This document shows positions 18,285-26,350 of a stretch of 64,000 bases of DNA, piece after piece. The DNA comes from Streptomyces sp. OR43 (lineage in GTDB: Bacteria > Actinomycetota > Actinomycetes > Streptomycetales > Streptomycetaceae). How positions within the stretch are numbered: position 1 is the first letter of the stretch; each line of letters opens with the position of its first letter. Below the pieces are notes generated by a model. It did not search any database. It was not told the origin of the DNA and saw only the letters and a program-made list of their open reading frames with translations. The translations under genes and the position numbers were made by a program. The DNA lies in contig NZ_RDBK01000043.1 in assembly GCF_008042275.1 (NCBI RefSeq), positions 1,524,284 to 1,588,283 of the forward strand, written 5' to 3'.

Positions 18285-18375
18285 TGCGGGTACGCCAGCG
18301 GATGCGCGTACGACGGCGACGGCGACTGCGGCTGCGGCTGCGGCTGCGGCTGCGCATGCGACGCGGGTACGCCAG
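18285..18375. repeat. Low-complexity GCGGCT-rich tract flanked by a direct repeat
   Basis: The core is four copies of GCGGCT with degenerate GGCGAC units before it. A 13-bp direct repeat GCGGGTACGCCAG occurs on both sides (about 18288-18300 and 18363-18375). No coding frame here looks real. It lies between the tRNA-Ser terminator and the structured element at 18439. Confidence 0.75.
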
Positions 18376-18438
18376 TGGCCCCGGGTCCGACGGCGGTCGG
18401 GCCCGGGGCCGGCTACGAGGCTGGGTCGGGGGAAGCGG

Positions 18439-18539
18439 CATCGGGGGGACAAGCCGCTCCCCCCGATGAGAACAGGACCTGCCAGCCCTCACCGCGATCG
18501 GGGGAAGCGCGGTGAGAACCCCACAGAGAGGTCCTGTTC
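18439..18539. other. Run of strong hairpins, candidate structured RNA
   Basis: Three perfect inverted repeats occur within 101 bp. CATCGGGGGG / CCCCCCGATG (18439-18448, 18459-18468) has a 10-nt loop. GAACAGGACCT / AGGTCCTGTTC (18470-18480, 18529-18539) encloses CTCACCGCG / CGCGGTGAG (18488-18496, 18508-18516), so the second unit is a two-tier stem. The first hairpin competes with an alternative one, AGCGGC / GCCGCT. This is the only notable content of the 517-bp gene-free interval 18231-18747. It could be a small RNA, a leader of the membrane-protein gene at 18748, or a terminator cluster; it matches no RNA family I can confirm. Confidence 0.5.
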
Positions 18540-18747
18540 CTCGCCCCTCGGATTCCTGCCGGATCCGCTGGGCTCGTTCACCATCCTGCCCCTCCGCAGA
18601 AGCCGCGTGGGCGGGCAAAGGGCCTCGATCGCCGGGTCTTTGGTCCCTGAAGTCCGCATGAGCGATCGGAAACAGCAGGCCGATACGGCCATGTGTGCGG
18701 ATAGACTCGCCCGACCGCGCAGGGGATCGAAGGGGAGTCAGGGGCTG

Positions 18748-18912
18748 ATGGTGCAAGCAAAGAAGATCGCTCTCTACTTGATAGTCGTCTTCGTGCTCTA
18801 CACGATCATCACGTCCCCCGCCCGGGCCGCGGATCTCGTCCAGGTAGGGTTCGAGGGCGTTTCGGACGCCGCTCAGGGCGTCGGCGACTTCATGTCCGAG
18901 CTCGTGAAGTAG
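18748..18912 (+). CDS. Small single-span membrane protein
   Basis: The protein has 54 residues: MVQAKKIALYLIVVFVLYTI, then ITSPARAADLVQVGFEG and a C-terminal amphipathic helix. One membrane span (about 7-24) is followed by an 'ARA-A' motif that looks like a signal peptidase site, so it could be anchored or secreted. RBS-like AGGGGAGTCAGGGG precedes the ATG. It lies 10 bp upstream of the Dabb gene and is probably cotranscribed. Function unknown. Confidence 0.75.
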   Translation: MVQAKKIALYLIVVFVLYTIITSPARAADLVQVGFEGVSDAAQGVGDFMSELVK

Positions 18913-18922
18913 GAGTACCCCC

Positions 18923-19216
18923 ATGATCCGCCATCTGGTCCTGTTCAAGCTGAACGACGGCGTCGAGCGGGACGAGCCGCGGGTCGTCGCGGGCGCCCAG
19001 GCCTTCCGGGAACTGGCGGCCAAGGTGCCCGGGCTGGAGTTCTGGGAGTGTGGCTGGAACATCACCGACCGGCCGATCGCCTACGACTTCGCCATCAACT
19101 CCGCGGTCGCCGACGAGGCCGCGCTGAAGAGCTACATCGAGCATCCGGCCCACCAGGCCGCCGCCGGACAGTGGCGCGAATTCGCCACCTGGGTGATCGC
19201 CGACTACCCGTTCTGA
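18923..19216 (+). CDS. Dabb-family (stress-responsive alpha/beta barrel) protein
   Basis: The protein has 97 residues and starts MIRHLVLFKLNDGVER, the standard Dabb opening (HxVLFK). It has 'VPGLEFWECGWNI' and the C-terminal 'YIEHPAHQAAAGQW' with the conserved HPxH. Dimeric ferredoxin-like barrels of this type occur in stress proteins and in a few cyclases; the role here is unknown. RBS AGGAG lies 7 nt upstream. A strong terminator follows. Confidence 0.92.
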   Translation: MIRHLVLFKLNDGVERDEPRVVAGAQAFRELAAKVPGLEFWECGWNITDRPIAYDFAINSAVADEAALKSYIEHPAHQAAAGQWREFATWVIADYPF

Positions 19217-19232
19217 CGGCTTCGGCCCTGCG

Positions 19233-19259
19233 AGCCCCTCACCATGACGGTGAGGGGCT
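19233..19259 (+). terminator. Rho-independent terminator after the Dabb gene
   Basis: AGCCCCTCACC / GGTGAGGGGCT with a 5-nt loop is followed directly by TTTTCTTTG, so it has a real U-tract, unusual for this genome. Confidence 0.92.
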
Positions 19260-19395
19260 TTTCTTTGTGTTTAAACCGATTCGAGGCCAACACGGCGCTA
19301 TGGGGTGCTTGCACATAGTGGACATGTCTTGTGATGCTATGACCGCTTTTGAAGGATGAGTTGACCGAAGTTGACCGCAGAGGGGTGGCGTCATC

Positions 19396-20400
19396 GTGCC
19401 GGCCAGTACAGCGCCTCAAGTGCCTCCCCAGACCGTCCAGGCGGTCCAGGCCGCACGGACGACACCGGTGTCACCGGCACCGGCGGCGCAGACGCCCTCG
19501 GCGGCCCAGCCGCCTCAGGCCGCTCAGGCAGTCCAGCCAGTCCCGGCCGCCCAGGCGGACCAGGCGGACCAGGCCGCTCAGGCAGTTCAGACGATCCAGA
19601 CCGAGACGCCCGACGACACCGTCACCCCCGCCAGGACCCGGGGCGCCGACACCAGGGCGCTCACCCAGGTGCTCTTCGGCCGCCTCAAGGGGCTGGAGCC
19701 GGGCACCGCGGAGCACGGGCGGGTGCGGGCGGCGCTGATCGAGGCGAACCTGCCCCTCGTGCGGTACGCCGCCGCACGGTTCCGCAGCCGCAACGAGCCG
19801 ATGGACGACGTCGTCCAGGTCGGCACGATCGGCCTGATCAACGCCATCGACCGGTTCGATCCCGAACGCGGGGTCCAGTTCCCCACCTTCGCGATGCCCA
19901 CCGTCGTCGGCGAGATCAAGCGGTACTTCCGGGACAACGTGCGGACCGTCCACGTACCGCGCCGGCTGCACGAACTCTGGGTCCAGGTCACCGGGGCCAC
20001 CGAGGACCTGACGACCGCTCACGGCCGCTCCCCCACCACCGCGGAGATCGCCGCACGGCTGAAGATCTCCGAGGACGAGGTGCTGGCCTGCATCGAGGCG
20101 GGCCGCTCGTACCACGCGACCTCGCTCGAAGCCGCCCAGGAGGGTGACGGGCTGCCGGGCCTGCTGGACCGGCTCGGCTACGAGGACCCGGCCCTGGCCG
20201 GCGTCGAGCACCGCGACCTGGTCCGCCATCTGCTCGTACAACTGCCCGAACGCGAACAGCGGATCCTCCTGCTGCGGTACTACAGCAACCTGACGCAGTC
20301 CCAGATCAGCGCGGAACTCGGAGTCTCACAGATGCATGTGTCAAGACTCCTCGCCCGAAGTTTCGCCCGACTGCGATCCGCAAACAGGATCGAAGCGTAA
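19396..20400 (+). CDS. SigB/SigF/SigG-family sigma factor (first of two; SigN-like)
   Basis: The protein has 334 residues from a GTG at 19396. Residues 1-80 are a low-complexity Ala/Gln/Pro-rich extension (repeats of QAVQ, ADQ, AAQ). Region 2 has '[42 protein letters not shown]'-type sequence. Region 3 includes 'VPRRLHELW'. Region 4 is '[24 protein letters not shown]'. This is the Bacillus SigB/SigF class, used in Streptomyces for stress and sporulation. From memory, S. coelicolor has adjacent sigN and sigF genes, which this pair would match. No anti-sigma gene is adjacent. Assignment to sigN rather than another paralogue is an inference. Confidence 0.9.
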   Translation: MPASTAPQVPPQTVQAVQAARTTPVSPAPAAQTPSAAQPPQAAQAVQPVPAAQADQADQAAQAVQTIQTETPDDTVTPARTRGADTRALTQVLFGRLKGLEPGTAEHGRVRAALIEANLPLVRYAAARFRSRNEPMDDVVQVGTIGLINAIDRFDPERGVQFPTFAMPTVVGEIKRYFRDNVRTVHVPRRLHELWVQVTGATEDLTTAHGRSPTTAEIAARLKISEDEVLACIEAGRSYHATSLEAAQEGDGLPGLLDRLGYEDPALAGVEHRDLVRHLLVQLPEREQRILLLRYYSNLTQSQISAELGVSQMHVSRLLARSFARLRSANRIEA

Positions 20401-20483
20401 CCGGATCGGGTAGACCGGTCCTGGGACGTTCCCCGCGGGCCAAAAGCCGTAGACCCCTTGTTAACTGGGCAGACTCCCCCGGA

Positions 20484-20497
20484 ACTTGTCGACAAGT
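20484..20497. promoter_or_regulatory. Perfect 14-bp palindrome upstream of sigF
   Basis: ACTTGTC-GACAAGT lies in the 234-bp gap between the two sigma genes, 138 bp before the sigF start. It is the kind of site bound by a dimeric repressor; the regulator is unknown. GACATGTGACATTC at 20515-20528 lies a short way downstream. Confidence 0.5.
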
Positions 20498-20634
20498 CAC
20501 TACAGCGTGTTGCCGACATGTGACATTCTGCGGGAACCGCGTTTGCCGCTGCCTCCCCTCCGGTATTCAGGTGGAGGCTGCGTTCCTCCGATGGTCGCGG
20601 CCACCGCGACCGTCCGCGACCTCAAGGGGGTGGC

Positions 20635-21501
20635 ATGTCCGCAGAACAGGGCAGCTCGAAGGTGCTCACGCTCACCAAGAGCGCACCCGCACCCGTTGTG
20701 CTCACCAGCTCGTCGGAAGCCATCGACACCCGCACGCTGTCCCGCTCCCTGTTCCTGCGGCTCGCCGCGCTGGGTCCCGCACCGGGGCCCGATGGAACGG
20801 ACAGCCCGGAGCGCGCCTATGTGCGGGACACACTCATCGAGCTCAACCTGCCGCTGGTGCGTTACGCCGCGGCACGGTTCCGCAGCCGCAACGAACCCAT
20901 GGAGGACATCGTCCAGGTCGGCACGATCGGCCTGATCAAGGCGATCGACCGGTTCGACTGCGAACGCGGCGTGGAGTTCCCCACGTTCGCGATGCCCACC
21001 GTCGTCGGCGAGATCAAGCGCTTCTTCCGCGACACCTCCTGGTCGGTGCGGGTGCCGCGCCGGCTCCAGGAGCTGCGGCTCGCCCTCACCAAGACCAGCG
21101 ACGAGCTCGCCCAGAAGCTCGACCGCTCGCCGACCGTTCCGGAGCTGGCCAAGGCGCTCGGGGTCTCCGAGGAGGACGTCGTCGACGGCCTGGCCGTCGG
21201 CAACGCCTACACCGCCTCCTCGCTCGACTCGCCCTCGCCCGAGGACGACGGCGGCGAGGGTTCGCTGGCGGACCGGCTGGGCTACGAGGACGCGGCGCTG
21301 GAGGGCGTCGAGTACCGCGAGTCGCTCAAGCCGCTGCTGGCCAAACTCCCGCCGCGTGAGCGCCAGATCATCATGCTGCGCTTCTTCGCCAACATGACCC
21401 AGTCGCAGATCGGCGAGGAGGTCGGCATCTCCCAGATGCACGTCTCGCGGCTGCTGACCCGCACCCTCGCCCAGCTCAGGGAGGGGCTCATCGCCGACTG
21501 A
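20635..21501 (+). CDS. sigF: SigF-family sporulation/stress sigma factor
   Basis: The protein has 288 residues and starts MSAEQGSSKVLTLTKSAPAP. It has complete regions 2 to 4: '[19 protein letters not shown]' (core binding and -10), '[17 protein letters not shown]', the region 3 'VPRRLQELRLAL', and region 4 '[21 protein letters not shown]'. It is very similar to the product of the gene just upstream, which points to tandem duplication. In S. coelicolor SigF acts late in spore maturation. A 14-bp palindrome lies in the long upstream gap, so it probably has its own promoter. Confidence 0.93.
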   Translation: MSAEQGSSKVLTLTKSAPAPVVLTSSSEAIDTRTLSRSLFLRLAALGPAPGPDGTDSPERAYVRDTLIELNLPLVRYAAARFRSRNEPMEDIVQVGTIGLIKAIDRFDCERGVEFPTFAMPTVVGEIKRFFRDTSWSVRVPRRLQELRLALTKTSDELAQKLDRSPTVPELAKALGVSEEDVVDGLAVGNAYTASSLDSPSPEDDGGEGSLADRLGYEDAALEGVEYRESLKPLLAKLPPRERQIIMLRFFANMTQSQIGEEVGISQMHVSRLLTRTLAQLREGLIAD

Positions 21502-21559
21502 CCGGGAACCCCCGATCCCGAGGGTTCCGATTTGACGGCTCGTCAGACACACTGTCGCG

Positions 21560-22390
21560 ATGCGACGTCAGACATGTGGCAGGTCCGGCCGCCGGGGCGC
21601 AGTGATCGCCGCCTCGGCGGCCGTGCTGTGTCTGGGCGGTGCCCTGACAGGCTGCGGAGACCGGGCGGGCGGCGACGGCTACACGGCGGTCGGCGCGGCG
21701 GCGACGGGCCCGGCGAAGGCTCCCTCGGGGGCGGTCGCGCCCTCGGGCAAGGTCACGCTGGTGCCGCTGGACGGGGCCGGGAGACCGGGCGGGAGCGGCG
21801 CCGGGGAGTCCTCGGGCGCCTCGCCCTCGTCATCCCCCGGAGCCCCGGAGTCCCCCGGAGCCCCGGACGCCGGGGACGGCGCGGGCGCTGCGGGCGGCCC
21901 CGGCCCGGACACGGCGCGTCCCGGTGCGTCCGGGAGCCCGGCAGGGGCCACGGGAGGACCGGGCGGCACCGCTACGAGCGGCGCTCCGTCGAACGGGTCC
22001 GGCTCGGCGGACGGCTCCGCGGGGACCACGGGCCCGGCCGGCCCCGCGTCGCCGACCGCACCCGGCCCGACGGCCCCCGCCGGGCCCGCCGTCATCGAGG
22101 CCGGCGCCCCCGTGCGCGCGGCGGCGGACGAGCGGTGGTGCGAGAAGGTGACCGTGGAGTTCCGCAACACCGGCGGCTCGCCCGCGCGTTCGGGCACCGT
22201 CACCTTCGCCACGCACATCATCGGCGGGCTGGGGATCGACTGGGCGACCCGGGAATCGACAGCGCCGCTGCCCGTGCCCATCGGCGCGGGAGCGGCGCGG
22301 AAGATGACGTACACCGTCTGTGTGGACGCCTGGCGGGTGCCCCTGGGCATGCATGTCGAGACCCGGGACGTGACCGCCGTCTGGAAGTGA
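21560..22390 (+). CDS. Secreted lipoprotein with low-complexity linker
   Basis: The protein has 276 residues. A signal with lipobox (about residues 12-32, ALTGC) is followed by about 140 residues of Gly/Ala/Pro/Ser-rich linker. The C-terminal ~95-residue domain has beta-sandwich character ('VTVEFRNTGGSPARSGTVTFATHIIG', 'MTYTVCVDAWRVP') and two Cys (in WCEK and TVCVD), probably disulfide-bonded. It starts 58 bp after sigF on the same strand, so it could be part of that transcript. Function unknown; a surface protein is likely. Confidence 0.86.
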   Translation: MRRQTCGRSGRRGAVIAASAAVLCLGGALTGCGDRAGGDGYTAVGAAATGPAKAPSGAVAPSGKVTLVPLDGAGRPGGSGAGESSGASPSSSPGAPESPGAPDAGDGAGAAGGPGPDTARPGASGSPAGATGGPGGTATSGAPSNGSGSADGSAGTTGPAGPASPTAPGPTAPAGPAVIEAGAPVRAAADERWCEKVTVEFRNTGGSPARSGTVTFATHIIGGLGIDWATRESTAPLPVPIGAGAARKMTYTVCVDAWRVPLGMHVETRDVTAVWK

Positions 22391-22420
22391 CGGGGGACTA
22401 CGCGATGACCGGAGTGCCGG

Positions 22421-22633
22421 TCAGCCGAGCGCGAGCCAGGCGACCGCGCCGAGCACGATGACCACCGCGACGACGGCGGCGATCAGTCCGGTCCTCGGGC
22501 CGGAGGACACGGCGGCGGGCTGCTGCCGGCGCTGCGGCTCGCCCTCGTCGACGAAGGCGCGGAACATCTGGGTGTTGCCTGCCGGGTCGCTGTTGCCCTC
22601 GGGACCCTGCGGTGCGTGGGGATTGTGTGCCAT
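22421..22633 (-). CDS. Small tail-anchored membrane protein
   Basis: The protein has 70 residues: MAHNPHAPQGPEGNSDPAGN, an acidic soluble part (FVDEGEPQRRQQ), then a single C-terminal membrane span (GLIAAVVAVVIVLGAVAWLAL). The topology suggests a cytoplasmic head with a tail anchor. The start at 22633 fits AGGGTCCT upstream. It is convergent with the lipoprotein gene. Function unknown. Confidence 0.75.
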   Translation of the reverse strand: MAHNPHAPQGPEGNSDPAGNTQMFRAFVDEGEPQRRQQPAAVSSGPRTGLIAAVVAVVIVLGAVAWLALG

Positions 22634-23048
22634 GTCGCAGGACCCTAGCGAACTCGGCGGAACCGCCCAACCCCCGGGCGGTGAAGGGGCGGGGCCATAA
22701 CCGGGGAACCGGTGAAGGCCGCGCGGCACAGCCACCCGGGCCGCCGCCCGCCGTTCCGGGGCCCTGGCCTCGGGAGGCCGTCAACCTCCGTACGCGGGAG
22801 CCCAGTTGTCCAGCGCGCCGTGTCGCCGCGCCCGCGTTCTCGTATAGGTGCGCGAGCGGTGACCCTCCGCCCGCATCCGAAGCCGCGAGGACGACGGAGG
22901 TCACCACCGGAGCGCACCCGCCGCCGCATCCGGAGTGGCGCAGGACACACCCGCCACTCGCGCACCGCACACGCTGGGCGTTTGACCCGCGCCCTACGGA
23001 GCCTTTTGTTTTCCTTTACTTCTGCAAGCCCCTTTTCGTTTGCCTGCA
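22634..23048. other. Intergenic region upstream of the MarR gene
   Basis: I see no gene here. About 22990-23046 is unusually T-rich for this genome (CCTTTTGTTTTCCTTTACTTC), consistent with a promoter for the MarR/exporter unit. The rest is ordinary high-GC sequence. Confidence 0.5.
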
Positions 23049-23082
23049 GCAACCAACGGCTTCTATGGTTGCCCTAAGCAAC
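23049..23082. promoter_or_regulatory. Putative MarR operator
   Basis: Three half-sites alternate: GCAACCA (23049-23055), TGGTTGC (23066-23072) and GCAAC (23078-23082). The last two form GTTGC-CCTAA-GCAAC. They sit 13 bp before the ATG of the MarR gene, overlapping the probable promoter/leader, as expected for autoregulation. Confidence 0.6.
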
Positions 23083-23094
23083 AAGATGACGTGA

Positions 23095-23631
23095 ATGTCT
23101 GGGGGTCCCGTGGCCGCGCGGAGTCAGTACGAAGAACTGGCCCGGCAGCTCAGCGCAGTCGGCGCCGTCAAACGGGGCCTGGCCCGCATCCTCCCCGCCG
23201 AATGCCCCTCCGGCTCGGCGGCCGTACTGGCTCTGCTGAGCCGGCACGGCGAGATGCGGATCAGCAGACTGGCCGAGTTCCTCGACGTCGACATGTCGGT
23301 GACCAGCCGACACGTCGCCCACGTGGCGGAACGCGGCTGGATCGAGCGTTCCCCGGACCCGGCGGACAAGCGTTCCCGCATCCTGCGGCTGACCCCCGCG
23401 GGCGAGGGTGTGCTCGAGGATCTGAACTGCCGGACGACCGAGATGTTCGCCCACAACCTTCAGGATTGGTCCGACGACGAGGTCGGGCAGCTCAACACGT
23501 TGCTGGCCCGGCTGCGCGACAGCTTCTCCTGTCGCAGCTCCGGCGGGTGCGCCCCCGGAAAGCACAGCGGCGACTGCCGCTCCCGGCCCACCGACAGCCA
23601 CGACGGCTCGTACACCCGTACACCCGTGTAA
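23095..23631 (+). CDS. MarR-family transcriptional regulator
   Basis: The protein has 178 residues. The winged helix has 'MRISRLAEFLDVDMSVTSRHVAHVAERGWIERSPDPADKRSRILRLTPAG', with the MarR wing DPADKRSR. The C-terminal tail is unusual: Cys-rich ('SCRSSGGCAPGKHSGDCRSR'), which could be redox- or metal-sensing. The ATG at 23095 lacks an RBS; a GTG at 23110 with GGGGG before it is an alternative. It lies 23 bp upstream of a DHA2 exporter that it presumably represses. Confidence 0.92.
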   Translation: MSGGPVAARSQYEELARQLSAVGAVKRGLARILPAECPSGSAAVLALLSRHGEMRISRLAEFLDVDMSVTSRHVAHVAERGWIERSPDPADKRSRILRLTPAGEGVLEDLNCRTTEMFAHNLQDWSDDEVGQLNTLLARLRDSFSCRSSGGCAPGKHSGDCRSRPTDSHDGSYTRTPV

Positions 23632-23654
23632 CAGAAGCAAAGAGAAGGATCCAA

Positions 23655-26147
23655 ATGGCTACGACCACACCAACCGGTGTGCGGGGCGGCCACGCCAAGC
23701 ACGGAGGGAACGAACCCTCCGCCGGCGTGCCGATGACACACCGGCAGATCATGGAAGCGCTCACCGGGCTGCTGCTCGGCATGTTCGTCGCGATTCTGTC
23801 GTCCACCGTCGTCACCAACGCCCTGCCGGAGATCATCTCCGACCTCGGCGGCGGCCAGAGCGCCTACACCTGGGTCGTCACGGCCTCGCTGCTGGCCATG
23901 ACGGCGACGACCCCCCTGTGGGGCAAGCTCGCTGACCTGTTCAGCAAGAAGCTGCTGGTCCAGATAGCACTCGTCATCTACGTCGCCGGCTCGGTCGTCG
24001 CCGGTCTGTCGACCAGCAGCGGCATGCTGATCGTCTGCCGCGTGGTCCAGGGCATCGGCGTCGGCGGTCTCTCCGCGCTCGCCCAGATCGTGATGGCCGC
24101 GATGATCGCCCCGCGCGAGCGCGGCCGCTACAGCGGCTACCTCGGCGCGGTCTTCGCCGTCGCCACCGTCGGCGGTCCGCTGCTCGGCGGTGTCATCACC
24201 GACACCAGCTGGATGGGCTGGCGCTGGTGCTTCTACGTCGGCGTGCCGTTCGCGGCCATCGCCCTCGTGGTGCTCCAGAAGACCCTGAAGCTCCCGGTCG
24301 TCAAGCGCGAGGTCAAGGTCGACTGGACCGGCGCCTTCTTCATCAGCGCCGCCGTCTCGCTGCTGCTCCTCTGGGTGACCTTCGCGGGCGACAAGTACGA
24401 CTGGATGTCCTGGCAGACCGGCGTGATGCTCGCGGGCTCCGTGCTCCTCGCGCTGCTCTTCGTCTTCACCGAGTCCCGTGCCAGCGAGCCGATCATCCCG
24501 CTGCGGCTGTTCCGCAACCGGACGATCACGCTGGCCTCGCTCGCCTCGCTGTTCGTCGGTATCGCGATGTTCGCGGGCACCGTCTTCTTCAGCCAGTACT
24601 TCCAGCTGGCGCGCGGCAAGTCGCCGACGATGTCCGGTGTGATGACGATCCCGATGATCACCGGGCTCTTCCTCTCCTCGACCGTCTCGGGCCAGGTCAT
24701 CACCAAGACGGGCCGCTGGAAGGCCTGGCTGGTCACCGGTGGCTTCCTGATCACGGCGGGCCTCGGCCTGCTCGGCACCATCCGGTACGACACCGCCTAC
24801 TGGCACATCGCGATCTACATGTTCCTCATGGGTCTCGGCGTCGGCATGATGATGCAGAACCTGGTCCTCGCCACGCAGAACCAGGTCGAGCCCAAGGACC
24901 TCGGCTCCGCGAGCTCCGTCGTCACGTTCTTCCGTTCGCTCGGTGGCGCCATCGGTGTCTCGGCACTGGGCGCCGTCATGGCGAACCGGGTCACGCACTA
25001 CGTCAAGGACGGCCTGACGGACCTCGGTCCCGAGGGCGCGGCCATGGGCCACGGCGGTACCGGCGGCGGGGGCATCCCCGACCTGGACACGCTGCCCGCG
25101 CCGTTCCGCACGGTCGTGGAGGCCGCCTACGGGCACGGCGTCGGTGACGTCTTCCTGTACGCCGCTCCGGCCGCGCTGGTCGCCTTCATCATCACGATCT
25201 TCATCAAGGAGGTCGCGCTGAAGACGAACGCGGCCAACGACGCCCCGGCTCCGGCCGAGGCCGTGGAGCTCGCCAAGGACCCGTCCGGTACGGCGGGCCA
25301 GGTCTCCGAGGCAGCCGCCGGCGTCACCGCCGTCGACACCCTGGAGGCCGCCCCCGAGGCCGCTCCGGTGGCGACCGTGCAGGGCACCGCGGTCCGCGGT
25401 GTGGTGCGCGGTGCCGAGGGCGTACCCGTCGACCGGGCCGCCGTCACGCTGATCTCGCTGGGCGGCCGGCAGCTGGGCATCTCGGTCGCGCAGGCCGACG
25501 GCTCCTACGCCCTGAACGCCCCGGGCGCCGGTTCGTACGTCCTGATCGCGTCGGCCGACGGCTTCCAGCCGCAGGCGTCGACCGTGGTCGTCGGCGACGA
25601 GGCGCTCTCGTACGACATCCTGCTCGCCGGTACGAGCGGCCTGGCCGGCTCCGTACGGGCCGCCGAAGGCGGTATGCCGGTCGAGGGCGCCATGGTCATC
25701 GTGACCGATGTGCGCGGCGACGTGCTGGCCACCGGCAAGTCCGGTGACGCGGGCGAGTTCACCTTCGGTGAGCTGGTCCCCGGTGCGGTGACCGTCGCGG
25801 TCAACGCGGCCGGCTTCCGTCCGCTGGCGCTGCCGGTGGAGATCGGCGGCCAGGGTGTCACCCGGGTCGACGCCGCACTGCAGTCCGGTGCGCTGGTCCA
25901 GGGCGTGGTGCGGGCCGGTTCCGGCCGGCGGCCGCTGCCCGACGCCCGCGTCACGCTGGTCGACGCGGCCGGCAACGTGATCGCCACCTCGACGACCGGG
26001 GAGGACGGGGCCTACGCCTTCGCCGACCTGGACGCGGGCGAGTACTCGGTCATCGCGACCGGTTACCCGCCGGTGGCCGGTTCCCTGACCGTGGCCGGTC
26101 ACGGGGTCGACGGCCACGACATCGAGCTCGCCCACCCGGGCGAGTAA
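23655..26147 (+). CDS. DHA2-family MFS exporter with C-terminal carboxypeptidase-regulatory-like domains
   Basis: The protein has 830 residues from the ATG at 23655 (RBS AGAAGGA). Residues ~35-540 are a 14-helix EmrB/QacA-type drug:H+ antiporter; motif A-like 'PLWGKLADLFSKK' and motif C-like 'GAVFAVATVGGPLLGG' are visible. Residues ~560-600 are an Ala/Glu-rich linker. Residues ~605-830 hold three transthyretin-like repeats, each with a pattern such as 'GVVRGAEGVPVDRAAVTLI', 'DGSYALNAPGAGSYVLIASADGF' and 'GEYSVIATGYPPV'. Exporters of this type are ~500 residues; the extra domains are distinctive. With 14 helices both ends should be cytoplasmic, an odd place for such domains. It is cotranscribed with the MarR gene. 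Confidence 0.93.
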   Translation: MATTTPTGVRGGHAKHGGNEPSAGVPMTHRQIMEALTGLLLGMFVAILSSTVVTNALPEIISDLGGGQSAYTWVVTASLLAMTATTPLWGKLADLFSKKLLVQIALVIYVAGSVVAGLSTSSGMLIVCRVVQGIGVGGLSALAQIVMAAMIAPRERGRYSGYLGAVFAVATVGGPLLGGVITDTSWMGWRWCFYVGVPFAAIALVVLQKTLKLPVVKREVKVDWTGAFFISAAVSLLLLWVTFAGDKYDWMSWQTGVMLAGSVLLALLFVFTESRASEPIIPLRLFRNRTITLASLASLFVGIAMFAGTVFFSQYFQLARGKSPTMSGVMTIPMITGLFLSSTVSGQVITKTGRWKAWLVTGGFLITAGLGLLGTIRYDTAYWHIAIYMFLMGLGVGMMMQNLVLATQNQVEPKDLGSASSVVTFFRSLGGAIGVSALGAVMANRVTHYVKDGLTDLGPEGAAMGHGGTGGGGIPDLDTLPAPFRTVVEAAYGHGVGDVFLYAAPAALVAFIITIFIKEVALKTNAANDAPAPAEAVELAKDPSGTAGQVSEAAAGVTAVDTLEAAPEAAPVATVQGTAVRGVVRGAEGVPVDRAAVTLISLGGRQLGISVAQADGSYALNAPGAGSYVLIASADGFQPQASTVVVGDEALSYDILLAGTSGLAGSVRAAEGGMPVEGAMVIVTDVRGDVLATGKSGDAGEFTFGELVPGAVTVAVNAAGFRPLALPVEIGGQGVTRVDAALQSGALVQGVVRAGSGRRPLPDARVTLVDAAGNVIATSTTGEDGAYAFADLDAGEYSVIATGYPPVAGSLTVAGHGVDGHDIELAHPGE

Positions 26148-26350
26148 CCGGTCCGGGGAATTCTCCCGGATACGTAAGACCCCTGGCGGGACGGCACTTC
26201 GAGCGGAGAGTCTGTCCAGGCCGGCGGAAATGGGCCCCGGCGGTGGGGACGGCAGGCAGGGGACGGCCTGCCGTCCCCGCCCCGGGGCCCGACTCATTGA
26301 GTGACCTGTTCCTCGAAGGGGCGGGGCATGGAGCAAGGAGAGAAAACGGG

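Noticed and set aside
18427..18540. Cobalamin riboswitch
   Set aside because: A few words (AGGACCTGCC, GGGGGAAG) resemble parts of the B12-box family, but the order is wrong and the core is missing. The downstream gene is not a cobalt or B12 gene I can recognise.
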